Assembly: GCA_947495055.1 (NCBI GenBank)
Contig: CANLXO010000006.1
Location: 124,001 to 188,000 of the forward strand
Reading direction: 5' to 3'
DNA length: 64,000 nt
Source: an uncultured Psychrobacter sp.
GTDB lineage: Bacteria; Pseudomonadota; Gammaproteobacteria; Pseudomonadales; Moraxellaceae
The position numbers and the translations under genes are program-made. Of the stretch, positions 35,772 to 45,328 are shown piece by piece; the first letter of the stretch is position 1, and every line of letters begins with the position of its first letter. Under the pieces are notes generated by a model, which saw only the letters and a program-made list of their open reading frames with translations, did not search any database and was not told the origin of the DNA.

Positions 35772-38258
35772 ATGACAACTCAAACAGCAGGAAAAAGTGT
35801 AGCTAGACTTACGCTGATAACTATAGCGGTGTCATTGGGATTATCTGGTTGTTCAGATAGTAATAATAGTTTTGATAGCAATGTGACACCTGAGCCTAAG
35901 CCTGAGTTTTCAGCAAGTATTCAGCGCACCGAGTTCGGTATCCCGCATATCACAGCTGATGACTACAAAGGTTTAGGTTATGGTGTCGGCTATGCTTTTG
36001 CTGAGGATAATTTCTGCTCATTAGCACGTGAAGTTGTTGTCGCTAGAGGGGAGAGCATGCTTTATTTAGGCGACCAAGGTAACGAAGCAAGCGATGTTTT
36101 TTATACCTGGTACAACTCCTCTGAGCGTAAAGCTAATTTTACAGCTCAGCAAGATCCTGAAACTCTCGATGCGGTAACAGGATATGCAGCAGGGTTTAGT
36201 CGTTATCTACGCGATACAGGGGCAGCTAATATCGATCCTGCCTGTGCCAATGCTGACTGGGTACGTGAGATTACCCTTGATGACTTGTTAACCGTCTACG
36301 GTAAGGCCAATTTACGCGGTGGACTCTCAAACTTTGTTAGAGCTATTGTTGCGGCTGCCCCTCCTGTTGATTCTGATTCTGCGACTATTGGCATCCAAGA
36401 TAGCTCAAGAGCCAGTAGTTCGGCGCCTGTTGATCCAGTGGTAGAGTCAGCGCCTGAATTTAACATGGAAACTATCAATGTTTTAAACGGTGGTAGCAAT
36501 GCCTATGCCTTTGGTAGTGACTATACAGGGACTAGTAGCGGTGTTATGTATGGCAATCCGCACGAACCATGGGAGGGCGTACAGCGCTTTTATGAATTTC
36601 ATACTACGATACCAGGTGAGCTTGATGTGATGGGCTCCGCTCAGCAAGGGCAACCTTTTATCAATATCGGTTTTAACAAGGATGTCGCTTGGAGTCATAC
36701 GGTATCGACTGCTAAACGCTTTACGCTTTATCAGGTGAGCCTAGTCAACAATAATCCTCTAAAATACAACTATGTCAATAGCGCAGGCGCAGTTGAACAG
36801 CTTGATATAGAAGAAGTTGAAGTCATGGTTCAAATGCCAGATGGTCAAGACCCATTGGTTCGCAGTATCTACGTTTCAAAATATGGACCGATGATAAATG
36901 CTAAAGCGCTCAATCCTGGCTTACCAGCATGGGGTGATGCCAACAACGTAGCGTATACCATCCGTGATGCTGCTTCTGAAAATCCGCGCGCGCTCAATCA
37001 ATGGCGTAGTATGGGCATGGCTACTAGTGTTGAAGATCTCGTTGATAGAATGCAGACTATTTTAGGTCTAGGGTTCGTCAATACGATTGCGACAGATCGT
37101 AATGGTAAAGCACTATACGCTGATATCTCGACCGTACCTAATGTCACAGCTGAAAAGCTAGCGGCTTGTAGTGCTAACGCAGGCGCCGCTCTTCCTCTTT
37201 TGATAGCAAGAAACTTACCCGCACTCAACGGGAGTACTGCTGCCTGTGAATGGGGTAATGATGCCGATTCACCGCAAGCGGGTATCTTTGGGGGTTCAAA
37301 CTTACCTTTTATCATTCGTGATGATTATGCGCTAAACTCTAATGATAGCTATTGGCTCAGTAATGCAGAACAGCCATTGACTGGGTTTTCACCGTTATTA
37401 AGACGGGAATTGTTGCCTCTATCCGAAGATGCAGCGCCGTTATCTCTACGTACTCGTATGGCCTTTACTCAAATATTTGATCGAGTAAGTAATGAAGACG
37501 GTTTAGGCGGTAATACTTTTGATCTCGATAAAATGGAGAAAGTTGTCTATAGCAATCGCAGTTATGGCGCTGAACTCGTACTTGATGATGTTCTAGCAAA
37601 CTGTCAAGCTAACCCGACATTGCCTTTAACGGGCGGAAGTACTGTTGATGCCACCCAAGCCTGTAATGTGTTGAGCAACTGGGATCGTCGTAACAATCTT
37701 GATAGTAAAGGCGCTCATGTCTTTAGAAAATTCTGGTCTAATCTTAATGTAAGTAGTTATGCAGGATTTAGTGTGCCCTTTGATAAGGCCGACCCTATCA
37801 ATACGCCTCGTGGTTTAATTATCAACGACAGTACGCGTAAAGCTCTAGGTGATTCCATTGCTTATTACAATAGTAAAAACATTGCACTTGATGCACCTTT
37901 AGGTAGCTTGCAGTTCGTTATAGATGCGGGCAATAACGGTGAGAAGATTCAAATGCATGGCGGTTTCGGTGGTGAAGGAATCTTCAACGTCGCAAGTTCA
38001 AGTCAAAACGCGGACGGCACTTATGGTCCAGTAACCAACGGTCCAACATACATGCAAGCGGTGACATTTGATAGAAATGGCCCTGTCGTAGATGCGCTAT
38101 TAGCGTTCTCGCAAGCGGGTGATACTACGCGTCCTTATCATCGTGACCAGACCCGTCGTTACTCAGCTAAAGAGTGGATTCGTCTGCCTTTTAGTGCTGC
38201 TGAGATTCAAAACAAAGCAGTAGGTAATAAACTTGAGCTTCGAGAAGATAGCAATTAA
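35772..38258 (+). CDS. Penicillin acylase family lipoprotein
   Basis: 828 aa from ATG 35772; alternative in-frame starts exist upstream (35760). The signal LTLITIAVSLGLSGC has lipobox LSGC, so the protein is anchored at the cell envelope. The N-terminal part (IQRTEFGIPHITADDYKGLGYGVGYAFAEDNFC) is the acylase alpha subunit; the autocleavage point is before Ser242 in NGGSNAYAFG, giving the Ntn-hydrolase beta subunit with WSHTVSTAKRFTLYQ. Family members hydrolyse amides such as beta-lactams, acyl-homoserine lactones or aculeacin; the substrate cannot be told here. First gene after the prophage junction. Confidence 0.88.
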   Translation: MTTQTAGKSVARLTLITIAVSLGLSGCSDSNNSFDSNVTPEPKPEFSASIQRTEFGIPHITADDYKGLGYGVGYAFAEDNFCSLAREVVVARGESMLYLGDQGNEASDVFYTWYNSSERKANFTAQQDPETLDAVTGYAAGFSRYLRDTGAANIDPACANADWVREITLDDLLTVYGKANLRGGLSNFVRAIVAAAPPVDSDSATIGIQDSSRASSSAPVDPVVESAPEFNMETINVLNGGSNAYAFGSDYTGTSSGVMYGNPHEPWEGVQRFYEFHTTIPGELDVMGSAQQGQPFINIGFNKDVAWSHTVSTAKRFTLYQVSLVNNNPLKYNYVNSAGAVEQLDIEEVEVMVQMPDGQDPLVRSIYVSKYGPMINAKALNPGLPAWGDANNVAYTIRDAASENPRALNQWRSMGMATSVEDLVDRMQTILGLGFVNTIATDRNGKALYADISTVPNVTAEKLAACSANAGAALPLLIARNLPALNGSTAACEWGNDADSPQAGIFGGSNLPFIIRDDYALNSNDSYWLSNAEQPLTGFSPLLRRELLPLSEDAAPLSLRTRMAFTQIFDRVSNEDGLGGNTFDLDKMEKVVYSNRSYGAELVLDDVLANCQANPTLPLTGGSTVDATQACNVLSNWDRRNNLDSKGAHVFRKFWSNLNVSSYAGFSVPFDKADPINTPRGLIINDSTRKALGDSIAYYNSKNIALDAPLGSLQFVIDAGNNGEKIQMHGGFGGEGIFNVASSSQNADGTYGPVTNGPTYMQAVTFDRNGPVVDALLAFSQAGDTTRPYHRDQTRRYSAKEWIRLPFSAAEIQNKAVGNKLELREDSN

Positions 38259-38285
38259 TACTGCTTGTTTAAGATATAAAACATT

Positions 38286-38337
38286 CGTAAAGACACAAAA
38301 AAGCTGAGCCATAGCTCAGCTTTTTTGTGTCTTTACG
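38286..38337. terminator. Very long bidirectional terminator
   Basis: Perfect 24-bp inverted repeat (38286-38309 and 38314-38337) with a 4-nt CATA loop, containing A6 and T6 tracts inside the stem. It sits between converging genes and would stop transcription from both. Confidence 0.9.
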
Positions 38338-38357
38338 TTATACAAAAGTACCAAAAA

Positions 38358-39554
38358 TTAGTCTTTTAGAACTTCAGCCATAGCATTAGCGACATAGTCG
38401 ATATTGCTAGTATTTAGACCAGCCACGCACATACGTGAATTGGACACCATGTATATACCAAACTCGCTTTGAATACGCTCAACTTGCTCAGGCGTGAGTC
38501 CTGTGAAGCTAAACATACCGTTTTGATCCGTTAAGTAGTCAAAATTGCGGCTAGGGACGTTGGTCTCTAGCACTGATTTGAGCTTTAAGCGCATAGATTT
38601 GATACGATCACGCATGGCATAAACTTCGCCAACCCATTGTTCATGTAGCGCGTCATCATTCATGACGATATCGACGATATGTCCACCGTGTGATGGTGGG
38701 CTTGAATAGATACGGCGTACGGTAAAGGCCAGCTGACCAAAAACGCGCTCAGCTTCGTCAGGCGTCGGGCAAACGACCGAGAGACCGCCGACACGCTCAC
38801 CATATAATGATAGATTCTTTGAGAACGAGTTACTAACAAATAGTGGCAGTCCCATATCGACCGCTTTACGAATCGCATAGGCATCGCTGTCCATGTCTTC
38901 GCCAAAACCTTGATAAGCGATATCCATAAATGGAATCAGCTCCTGCTCTTGAATCACATTAAGTAGCGTATCCCACTGCTCACGTGTCAAATCGACGCCA
39001 GTAGGGTTATGGCAACAAGGATGCAATAGCACAACGTCGTTTTTGTTCAAAGTCTTAAATAGCGCGAGCATCTCATCGAACTTGAGACCGCCCGTGGCTT
39101 TATCATAATAAGGATATTTTGCCACTTCGACATCACTACCTTCAAAGATAGCAATGTGGTTTCCCCATGTCGGATCGCTGACATAGCATTTAGACTGCGG
39201 GAACCACTCATTAATAAACTCAGCGCCAACTTTTAGTGCGCCAGACCCACCGACAGTGGCGATGGTAGCGACTAGACCGTCTTTTAGTACTTGAGCCTCT
39301 TTACCAAACAGCAAATCCTGACAAGCTTTACGGTGTCCTGGCAAGCCCTCCATAGGTAGGTAGGGGCGAGGCGAGACTGGATTAGCGATGCGCTGCTCTG
39401 CGATTTTTACGCATTCAAGTACGGGCAGTTTGCCATCCTCATCATAGTAGACACCAACGCCCAAATTGACCTTGTTGGGATTACTATCTGCAACGAATTT
39501 ATCTTTTAGCCCTAAGATAGGGTCACCAGCATAATAGTCGACACGTTCAAACAT
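38358..39554 (-). CDS. tyrB: Aromatic amino acid aminotransferase
   Basis: 398 aa from ATG 39554 (MFERVDYYAGDPILGL), nearly colinear with E. coli TyrB. PLP site: D211 and Y214 in FMDIAYQGFG and the Schiff-base lysine K246 in SNSFSKNLSLYGERVGG; N183 in HPCCHNPTGVDLT. It transaminates tyrosine, phenylalanine and probably aspartate with 2-oxoglutarate. A short in-frame extension to 39569 is ignored. The gene is alone, ends in the strong shared terminator and is divergent from the methyltransferase gene across 250 bp. Confidence 0.93.
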   Translation of the reverse strand: MFERVDYYAGDPILGLKDKFVADSNPNKVNLGVGVYYDEDGKLPVLECVKIAEQRIANPVSPRPYLPMEGLPGHRKACQDLLFGKEAQVLKDGLVATIATVGGSGALKVGAEFINEWFPQSKCYVSDPTWGNHIAIFEGSDVEVAKYPYYDKATGGLKFDEMLALFKTLNKNDVVLLHPCCHNPTGVDLTREQWDTLLNVIQEQELIPFMDIAYQGFGEDMDSDAYAIRKAVDMGLPLFVSNSFSKNLSLYGERVGGLSVVCPTPDEAERVFGQLAFTVRRIYSSPPSHGGHIVDIVMNDDALHEQWVGEVYAMRDRIKSMRLKLKSVLETNVPSRNFDYLTDQNGMFSFTGLTPEQVERIQSEFGIYMVSNSRMCVAGLNTSNIDYVANAMAEVLKD

Positions 39555-39807
39555 ATTTTTTCCTTTCAAATAAAACCGCTAAAAGCATAAACCAGATTGG
39601 CACTGAACTCAACACGATCATTGAGGTTCACATAAAGAGATTGAGGTAAACATAGAGATAGTGCAATTATACTATAGTGGCAAAATTTTCTGAGGGTAAT
39701 ATAAGTTTGCTTACAATAAGTTGCTGGCAATAACTCTGAACTATGTCAAATATCAAGCTATCAACATTTGCTAATCCATCTTTAATTTACAAGCAAGGAG
39801 ACTAACT

Positions 39808-40410
39808 GTGTGGGATCAACGTTATAGCGAGCCAGGGTTTGCTTATGGGACCGAGCCTAATGATTTTTTGCTGGAGACTTATCAGCATATTCCAGCAGGC
39901 GGGCGTGTCTTATGCTTAGCTGAAGGCGAGGGTAGAAATGCAGTTTTTTTAGCTCAAATGGGCTATGAGGTCACGGCTATGGACTTATCTGAGGTCGGAC
40001 TAAAAAAGGCGAAGCAGTTTGCTTGTGATAAAGGCGTGACAATAACGACACAACTGGCAGATCTGGCAGATTATCCATTTGGCGAGCAGCAGTGGGACGG
40101 CATCGTCTCAATCTGGGCACATACGCCTAAAGAGATACGCCAACATGTCCATGCTCAAATAAGTACAGCGCTAAAGACCAACGGGGCGTTCATTCTCGAA
40201 GCTTATACCCCTGAGCAACCCTCAATGTCCGGCGTGGGTGGTCCACCTGCTACGCAGACAGGCATGTTTATGTCGCTAGATTCACTACGCTCTGAGCTTG
40301 GCTCCTTAAATGAGATCGTTGCTATCGAAAAACACCGTAACGTTATGGAAGGATCGAGTCATCAAGGTATGAGCGCCGTCGTTCAGTATGTCGCGTGCAA
40401 AAAGGACTGA
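39808..40410 (+). CDS. Class I SAM-dependent methyltransferase
   Basis: 200 aa from GTG 39808, RBS AAGGAG at 7 nt. The SAM-binding motif is VLCLAEGEGRNAVFLAQMGYEVTAMDLSEVGLKKA (residues 34-68), followed by WDGIVSIWAHTP (motif IV) and the C-terminal EGSSHQGMSAVVQYVA. The opening MWDQRYSEPGFAYGTEPNDFL is characteristic of TehB/tellurite-resistance-type or thiol methyltransferases. The substrate is unknown. Monocistronic between tyrB (divergent) and the CitE-like gene. Confidence 0.88.
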   Translation: MWDQRYSEPGFAYGTEPNDFLLETYQHIPAGGRVLCLAEGEGRNAVFLAQMGYEVTAMDLSEVGLKKAKQFACDKGVTITTQLADLADYPFGEQQWDGIVSIWAHTPKEIRQHVHAQISTALKTNGAFILEAYTPEQPSMSGVGGPPATQTGMFMSLDSLRSELGSLNEIVAIEKHRNVMEGSSHQGMSAVVQYVACKKD

Positions 40411-40461
40411 TTTTTACTGCTATGATTATCTTGAATATTTCATAAACAAAAGGGTAAGACC

Positions 40462-41361
40462 ATGCTGCTATTCTCAACCTCTGCTGATACGCTCCCATCT
40501 AATAATGAAAATTCAAGTAAACAAAACAAGCGTACTATGCTGACAAGAAAAAAAGCATGGCTATTCGTTCCAGCCACAAGAATGGATCGCGTGCCCAAAG
40601 CCTTTACTAGCAGCGCCGATGCGGTCATTGTGGATCTAGAAGATACCGTAGCTGTAGTGGACAAAGTCAAAGCTCGTAATGATCTACAGACCTACCATGA
40701 CAGCGCTGATTACCAACCCGTATGGGTGCGTATTAACAGTGCAAACAGTCATGACTTCACTAAGGACTTGGCATGCTGTCAGCAATTGCCAAACCTAGCC
40801 GGTATCCTCTTATCAAAGGCAGAGAACGCTGCAGATATAGAGCAGGTATACAAGGTCACTGGACTATCAGTCATTGCGCTGATAGAGACGGCAAAGGGCC
40901 TACATAATCTCGATGCTATGGCAAAAGCATCAGGCCTATTAGCGTTGAGCTACGGATTTTTGGACCTTTGTAATGACCTACAAGTGCAAGTGGGCACGCA
41001 GGCCGCTGATATTGTCGCTAATCAGATTCGCTATAATCTGCTACTAGCGTCCGCCGTGCATCAGCTAGCTGCGCCTATTGATACTATATATCCAGATTTT
41101 AACGATGATAATGGTCTACGCGATCGCGTCCAGCTTTGGTCGCAAATGGGGCTATCCGGAATGCTCTGTATTCATCCCAAACAAGTCGCTGTCATCAAAC
41201 AAGCCTTGCAGCCCAGCGCTGATGACATTGCGTTTGCTAAAAAGGTCGTTGAGGAGTACGAGCATAGTGGACAAGCGGTATTTAAGATAGATGGCAATAT
41301 GATCGACGCTCCTGTCATTAAGCGTTGTCAGCAATTGCTTATGCAAATTAATGTAGAGTAG
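40462..41361 (+). CDS. CitE-like HpcH/HpaI aldolase family lyase
   Basis: 299 aa; AAGGGTAAG is an RBS for ATG 40462, while ATG 40537 (MLTRKKAWLFVPATRM) would give the usual N-terminus but has a poorer RBS. The TIM-barrel motifs are AWLFVPATRMDRVPKAFTSSADAVIVDLEDTVA (binding), VWVRINSANS, LSKAENAADIEQV and VIALIETAKGLHNLDAMA (metal-binding Glu). Members cleave citryl-, malyl- or 3-hydroxy-3-methylglutaryl-CoA-type thioesters. The exact substrate is unknown; the nearby acyl-CoA genes fit CoA-thioester chemistry. Confidence 0.85.
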   Translation: MLLFSTSADTLPSNNENSSKQNKRTMLTRKKAWLFVPATRMDRVPKAFTSSADAVIVDLEDTVAVVDKVKARNDLQTYHDSADYQPVWVRINSANSHDFTKDLACCQQLPNLAGILLSKAENAADIEQVYKVTGLSVIALIETAKGLHNLDAMAKASGLLALSYGFLDLCNDLQVQVGTQAADIVANQIRYNLLLASAVHQLAAPIDTIYPDFNDDNGLRDRVQLWSQMGLSGMLCIHPKQVAVIKQALQPSADDIAFAKKVVEEYEHSGQAVFKIDGNMIDAPVIKRCQQLLMQINVE

Positions 41362-41407
41362 GGCTGTGTTTTATCAAATAATACATAGTGTTAAGTAAGA
41401 GGAAGTT

Positions 41408-42418
41408 TCAAATCGCTAAGCGTGAAAACTTGTTTTGATATTCTTTTGGCGTCAGCTGGGTCGCTCGTTTAAACAAACGGGTAAAGGAGGAGATATCGCT
41501 ATAGCCCACTTGGTAAGCGAGCGATTTGATCGTCACTTGCCCAGACTCCAACAGACGCTTGGCCTGCTCAATCCTGACTGCCTGAATGTATTCAATAGGG
41601 CGCATCGCTATGCAAGCCTGAAAACGCCTATTCAAGGTGCGCGGCGTGACGTTAACCATCGCTGCCAAATCGCTCACCTGTAGCGGCTCATTGAAGCTGC
41701 TTTCGATAAATTCCTGTACGTGCTTGACGAGCGTATCGGCATGCGACTTGTGAACCGTCACATTGGTATAGCTATTTTGACTACCGCGTTTACTATCGAT
41801 AATTTGCGTCTTTGCCACTTGCGTTGAAACCTCGCGCCCGCAGTAGCGCTCGATCAGTAGTAGCGCCAAATCATAAAAGGCACTGCCGCCTGCCGCGCAA
41901 AATATATTGCCTGATTGAGTGACAAATTGGTTTTCTTGTAAATCAACGCGTGGGTATTCGCTTTTAAACTTACTAGCATAACCCCAATGCGTGGTGGCGG
42001 TTTTGCCATCTAGTAGTCCAGCCGCCGCTAGAAAAAAAGCGCCACTACAGTTACTGGCGATATCGGCCTCAGTGCTGGCAAGGCGTTGTAGGTGCGGCAA
42101 CAAGGCGCTATTTTGTTTTAATACTTTATCAATAGAATCGCCAATGGTTGGAATAAGTAGTAAATCACACTCACTCACGTGAGTGATATCGCAGTGCGCT
42201 TGCATGATAAGGCGGTTGCTACATTTGATATCGTTTTTGCCAAGACTTGCAATTTGTACTCTGAATTTTGGTTCCACTTCTAAATTCAAAAAGCGCTGCC
42301 AACTGACTCCAGTGAACGAAAATAAGTCTAACGCCCCTGCCAATACGCTACCAAGCACACCATCAAATCCAAGAATGACGACTTCAAAAGGTTTTTGACT
42401 TGTCATTTGGCTGGGCAT
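41408..42418 (-). CDS. GlxA-type AraC-family transcriptional regulator
   Basis: 336 aa from ATG 42418 (GAGAGG RBS at 8 nt). N-terminal DJ-1/PfpI-like domain (FEVVILGFDGVLGSVLAGALDLF ... IASNCSGAFFLAAAGLLDGKTATTHW), C-terminal AraC HTH pair (EPLQVSDLAAMVNVTPRTLNRRFQACIAMRPIEYIQAVRIEQAKRLLES, SLAYQVGYSDISSFTRLFKRATQLTPKEY). Divergent from the acyl-CoA dehydrogenase operon, so it probably regulates that. A palindrome at 42475-42488 lies in the shared 148-bp region. Confidence 0.92.
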   Translation of the reverse strand: MPSQMTSQKPFEVVILGFDGVLGSVLAGALDLFSFTGVSWQRFLNLEVEPKFRVQIASLGKNDIKCSNRLIMQAHCDITHVSECDLLLIPTIGDSIDKVLKQNSALLPHLQRLASTEADIASNCSGAFFLAAAGLLDGKTATTHWGYASKFKSEYPRVDLQENQFVTQSGNIFCAAGGSAFYDLALLLIERYCGREVSTQVAKTQIIDSKRGSQNSYTNVTVHKSHADTLVKHVQEFIESSFNEPLQVSDLAAMVNVTPRTLNRRFQACIAMRPIEYIQAVRIEQAKRLLESGQVTIKSLAYQVGYSDISSFTRLFKRATQLTPKEYQNKFSRLAI

Positions 42419-42474
42419 GGTAGTTAACCTCTCTGCACTTATAGCTAGGCGGATGTCTTTTTTCACCTTAATTA

Positions 42475-42488
42475 TGTCATAAATGACA
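42475..42488. promoter_or_regulatory. Palindrome between the GlxA regulator and the acyl-CoA operon
   Basis: TGTCAT-AA-ATGACA, perfect 6-bp arms, 57 bp upstream of the regulator start and 79 bp upstream of the dehydrogenase ATG. A likely regulatory site for one of the divergent promoters. Confidence 0.4.
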
Positions 42489-42566
42489 ATACGGTACGAG
42501 GTTAAATTAGATTACTATTGATCAACCACTTATTTAACCTATTCGCTTCACTACAGAGAGAAGACT

Positions 42567-44387
42567 ATGGCGACCGATACTTTAATTAATGCTTACGAGC
42601 TACCGTTTCAATTGTACGATGTGCTGGATGTCGAGAGTTTAATCAAGCATCCTAAGTTCGCTGAGCACAACCGTGAGACCTTTGATGCGGTTCTTGAGAC
42701 TGCGGATAAAATTGCGACTAATTTATTCTTACCGCACAATCATCTCGCGGACAAAGACGAGCCACAGTTCGATGGCAAAACAGTCTCTATGATTGATGAT
42801 GTCAAAGTGGCTTTTGATGCGTTTCGTGACTCAGGCTTTATCGCAGGTCGCTATAGTTTTGAAGATGGTGGCATGCAATTGCCAGAGACGGTAATGACGG
42901 CGGTAGCGGGTTATTTTATGGCGGCTAACCCTTCAACGACGGCGTATCCTTTTTTGACGTCAGCGGCAGTCAATGTCATCTCGCATTTTGCTAGCGACGA
43001 GGTCAAAGACGCCTTTATGCCGCGTATGCTCACAGGTGAGTTCACCGGCACGATGGCACTGACCGAGCCGCACGCAGGCTCGTCATTGTCTGATATTAGA
43101 ACCACGGCAACGCTGCAAGAAGACGGCTCATATCGCATCAAAGGCAGCAAAATCTACATCTCAGGCGGCGATCATGAGTTATCTGACAATATTGTGCATT
43201 TGGTATTAGCCAAAATCCCAGGCGGTCCTGGCGGGGTCAAAGGAATCTCCTTATTTGTTGTGCCAAAATATCGTCTAAAGGATGACGGGTCAATCGGTGA
43301 GCGCAATGACGTCCATTTAACAGGGCTACTCCATAAGCTTGGCTATCGCGGCACCACATCTACGGCGCTAAGTTTCGGCGATAAAGGCGAATGTTATGGT
43401 TACCTAGTCGGCGAGCCGCACTTTGGTCTACGCTATATGTTTAAGATGATGAATGAGGCGCGTATCGGTGTTGGCTTTGGCGCGGCGATGATCGGCTATC
43501 GCGGTTATCAGTACTCGCTCGATTACGCCAAAGACCGTACCCAAGGTCGCATCGCTCCTAACAACAAGCCTGAACATGATGCCACGGCTATCATCAATCA
43601 CGGTGATGTTAAACGGATGCTTCTTGCGCAAAAAGCCTATAGTGAGGGCGGTATGGCGCTGTGTCTCTACGGCTCAAACTTGATTGATCGCATCAATACC
43701 ACTGATGATGACACACATCAAGCCGAGCTATCAGAATTGCTAGATCTGCTTACGCCAGTGATTAAAGCATGGCCTTCTGAATATGGACCCAAAGCCAATG
43801 ACTTGGGCATCCAAGTCTTGGGCGGCGCAGGTTACACCCGTGAATATCATGCCGAGCAGTTCTGGCGTGATAATCGCTTGAATCCTATTCATGAAGGCAC
43901 AAATGGCGTACAAGCGCTCGATTTGTCATTTCGTAAGTTATGGCAAAAGGGCGGTTTGGGTATTCAAATCCTCAAACGTGAAATCACTCAAGATTTGCAA
44001 AGTATTACTACGCCTGAGAGTGCAAAACTGGCGGGTAAGCTTGCGCCATACATGGAGCATTTGCATGAGGTGCTAGTGCATTTGAGCAAAATACTGCCAA
44101 CTGAAAAAGCCATTACTTTAACGGGTAACGCGCAGGCATTGATGAATATATTTGCCTCCATCGTGGTCAGCTGGATATGGATTCGCCAAGCGAGTAAAGC
44201 GGAGCAACTGCTCGCTGTTGAACAAGATGCTGCTACTCAGGATCAGGACAAACAAAACTTCTATCACGGCAAAATACAAGCAGCAAAATACTTTATCGAT
44301 TGGGAGCTACCGACGATTCAGCGTGATATTGACCTGTTAAATAACGACAATGCAGTATGTACAGACATGCAAGCGGAGTGGTTTTAA
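42567..44387 (+). CDS. Acyl-CoA dehydrogenase with C-terminal extension
   Basis: 606 aa; RBS GAGAGAAG. FAD-dependent alpha,beta-dehydrogenation of an acyl-CoA in beta-oxidation-type pathways. Landmarks: MALTEPHAGSSLSDIRTTA (FAD and substrate), KGSKIYISGGDHEL, VLGGAGYTREYHAEQFWRDNRLNPIHEGTNGVQALDL with the catalytic base Glu443. Residues 475-606 are the extra helical domain seen in the long (about 600 aa) acyl-CoA dehydrogenases. First gene of an operon with two SDR genes. Confidence 0.93.
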   Translation: MATDTLINAYELPFQLYDVLDVESLIKHPKFAEHNRETFDAVLETADKIATNLFLPHNHLADKDEPQFDGKTVSMIDDVKVAFDAFRDSGFIAGRYSFEDGGMQLPETVMTAVAGYFMAANPSTTAYPFLTSAAVNVISHFASDEVKDAFMPRMLTGEFTGTMALTEPHAGSSLSDIRTTATLQEDGSYRIKGSKIYISGGDHELSDNIVHLVLAKIPGGPGGVKGISLFVVPKYRLKDDGSIGERNDVHLTGLLHKLGYRGTTSTALSFGDKGECYGYLVGEPHFGLRYMFKMMNEARIGVGFGAAMIGYRGYQYSLDYAKDRTQGRIAPNNKPEHDATAIINHGDVKRMLLAQKAYSEGGMALCLYGSNLIDRINTTDDDTHQAELSELLDLLTPVIKAWPSEYGPKANDLGIQVLGGAGYTREYHAEQFWRDNRLNPIHEGTNGVQALDLSFRKLWQKGGLGIQILKREITQDLQSITTPESAKLAGKLAPYMEHLHEVLVHLSKILPTEKAITLTGNAQALMNIFASIVVSWIWIRQASKAEQLLAVEQDAATQDQDKQNFYHGKIQAAKYFIDWELPTIQRDIDLLNNDNAVCTDMQAEWF

Positions 44388-44476
44388 ACCATTATTTAAA
44401 AACCTAAGGTCTGTTGCACATTCGACCGTGACACTGACTGACCCTAATCATGAACTAGACATTAAAGGAATAAAGT

Positions 44477-45280
44477 ATGAGTACAAATGGACTTGAAGCA
44501 AGTCATCTATCTGATTTGCTCGCATCAAATGTTACAGGCAAACGTATTTTAATCACAGGCGGTGCCTCCGGTATTGGCGCAGCTAGCGCATTATTGCTTG
44601 CTAGTCGCGGCGCAAAAGTCGTCATCGGTGATATGAACGAGAAAGGCGGTGATAGCATAGCTAGGCAAGCGCTAGAATCCAAGCACAGTGTCACCTTTAG
44701 ACGAGTAGATGTGACTGATGGTGATGACGTCCGTGCGCTATTTCAATTTGCCATGCAAGAACTTGGTGGCCTCGATGTCGTCATCAATAACGCCGGTATC
44801 GATCATAAGCCGGCGCCTATGCATGAGCTGAGTGATGATGATTTTGATCGCAATATTGCGGTGAATCTCAAAGGCGTTTGGCATTGTATGCGCGCCGCGG
44901 TTACTTGTATGGCACCAAACGGCGGTGGTCATGTCATTAATGTGGCCTCTATCGCAGGACTTCGTTCAGCGCCACTACTTTCGGCTTATAGTGCGGCTAA
45001 GCACGGCGTTATGGGACTGACTAAATCTGCAGCTCACGAGTATGCGCGCGTTAATATTCGCTTCAATGCGGTGTGTCCCAGCTTTATCGATACGCCAATG
45101 GTGCAGAACACCATGGCGAAAATGGATGAACGCGCCCAAAAAGCCACGATTAATGCCAGTCCACTGCGCCGCTTAGGCCGTGTTGAGGAAGTCTCAGGCG
45201 CTATCGCTTGGCTGGCAAGCGACGAGAGCAGCTTTATGAATGGTCATGCCTTTACCTTAGATGGCGGTATGTTGGCTTAA
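44477..45280 (+). CDS. Short-chain dehydrogenase/reductase (first of pair)
   Basis: 267 aa; AAAGGAATAAAGT as RBS. Cofactor motif ITGGASGIGAASALLLASRG (26-45), structural NNAGIDHK (about 104-111), catalytic Ser in NVASIAG and YSAAKHG (Tyr-x3-Lys near 170). It is classic SDR length. An NAD(P)-linked oxidoreductase, possibly a 3-hydroxyacyl-CoA or alcohol dehydrogenase working with the upstream acyl-CoA dehydrogenase; the substrate is inferred from context only. 89 bp after the dehydrogenase. Confidence 0.9.
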   Translation: MSTNGLEASHLSDLLASNVTGKRILITGGASGIGAASALLLASRGAKVVIGDMNEKGGDSIARQALESKHSVTFRRVDVTDGDDVRALFQFAMQELGGLDVVINNAGIDHKPAPMHELSDDDFDRNIAVNLKGVWHCMRAAVTCMAPNGGGHVINVASIAGLRSAPLLSAYSAAKHGVMGLTKSAAHEYARVNIRFNAVCPSFIDTPMVQNTMAKMDERAQKATINASPLRRLGRVEEVSGAIAWLASDESSFMNGHAFTLDGGMLA

Positions 45281-45328
45281 GGTGTTGTATATACAGTACT
45301 TCTCACTTATAAAATACAAGGAAACTCT

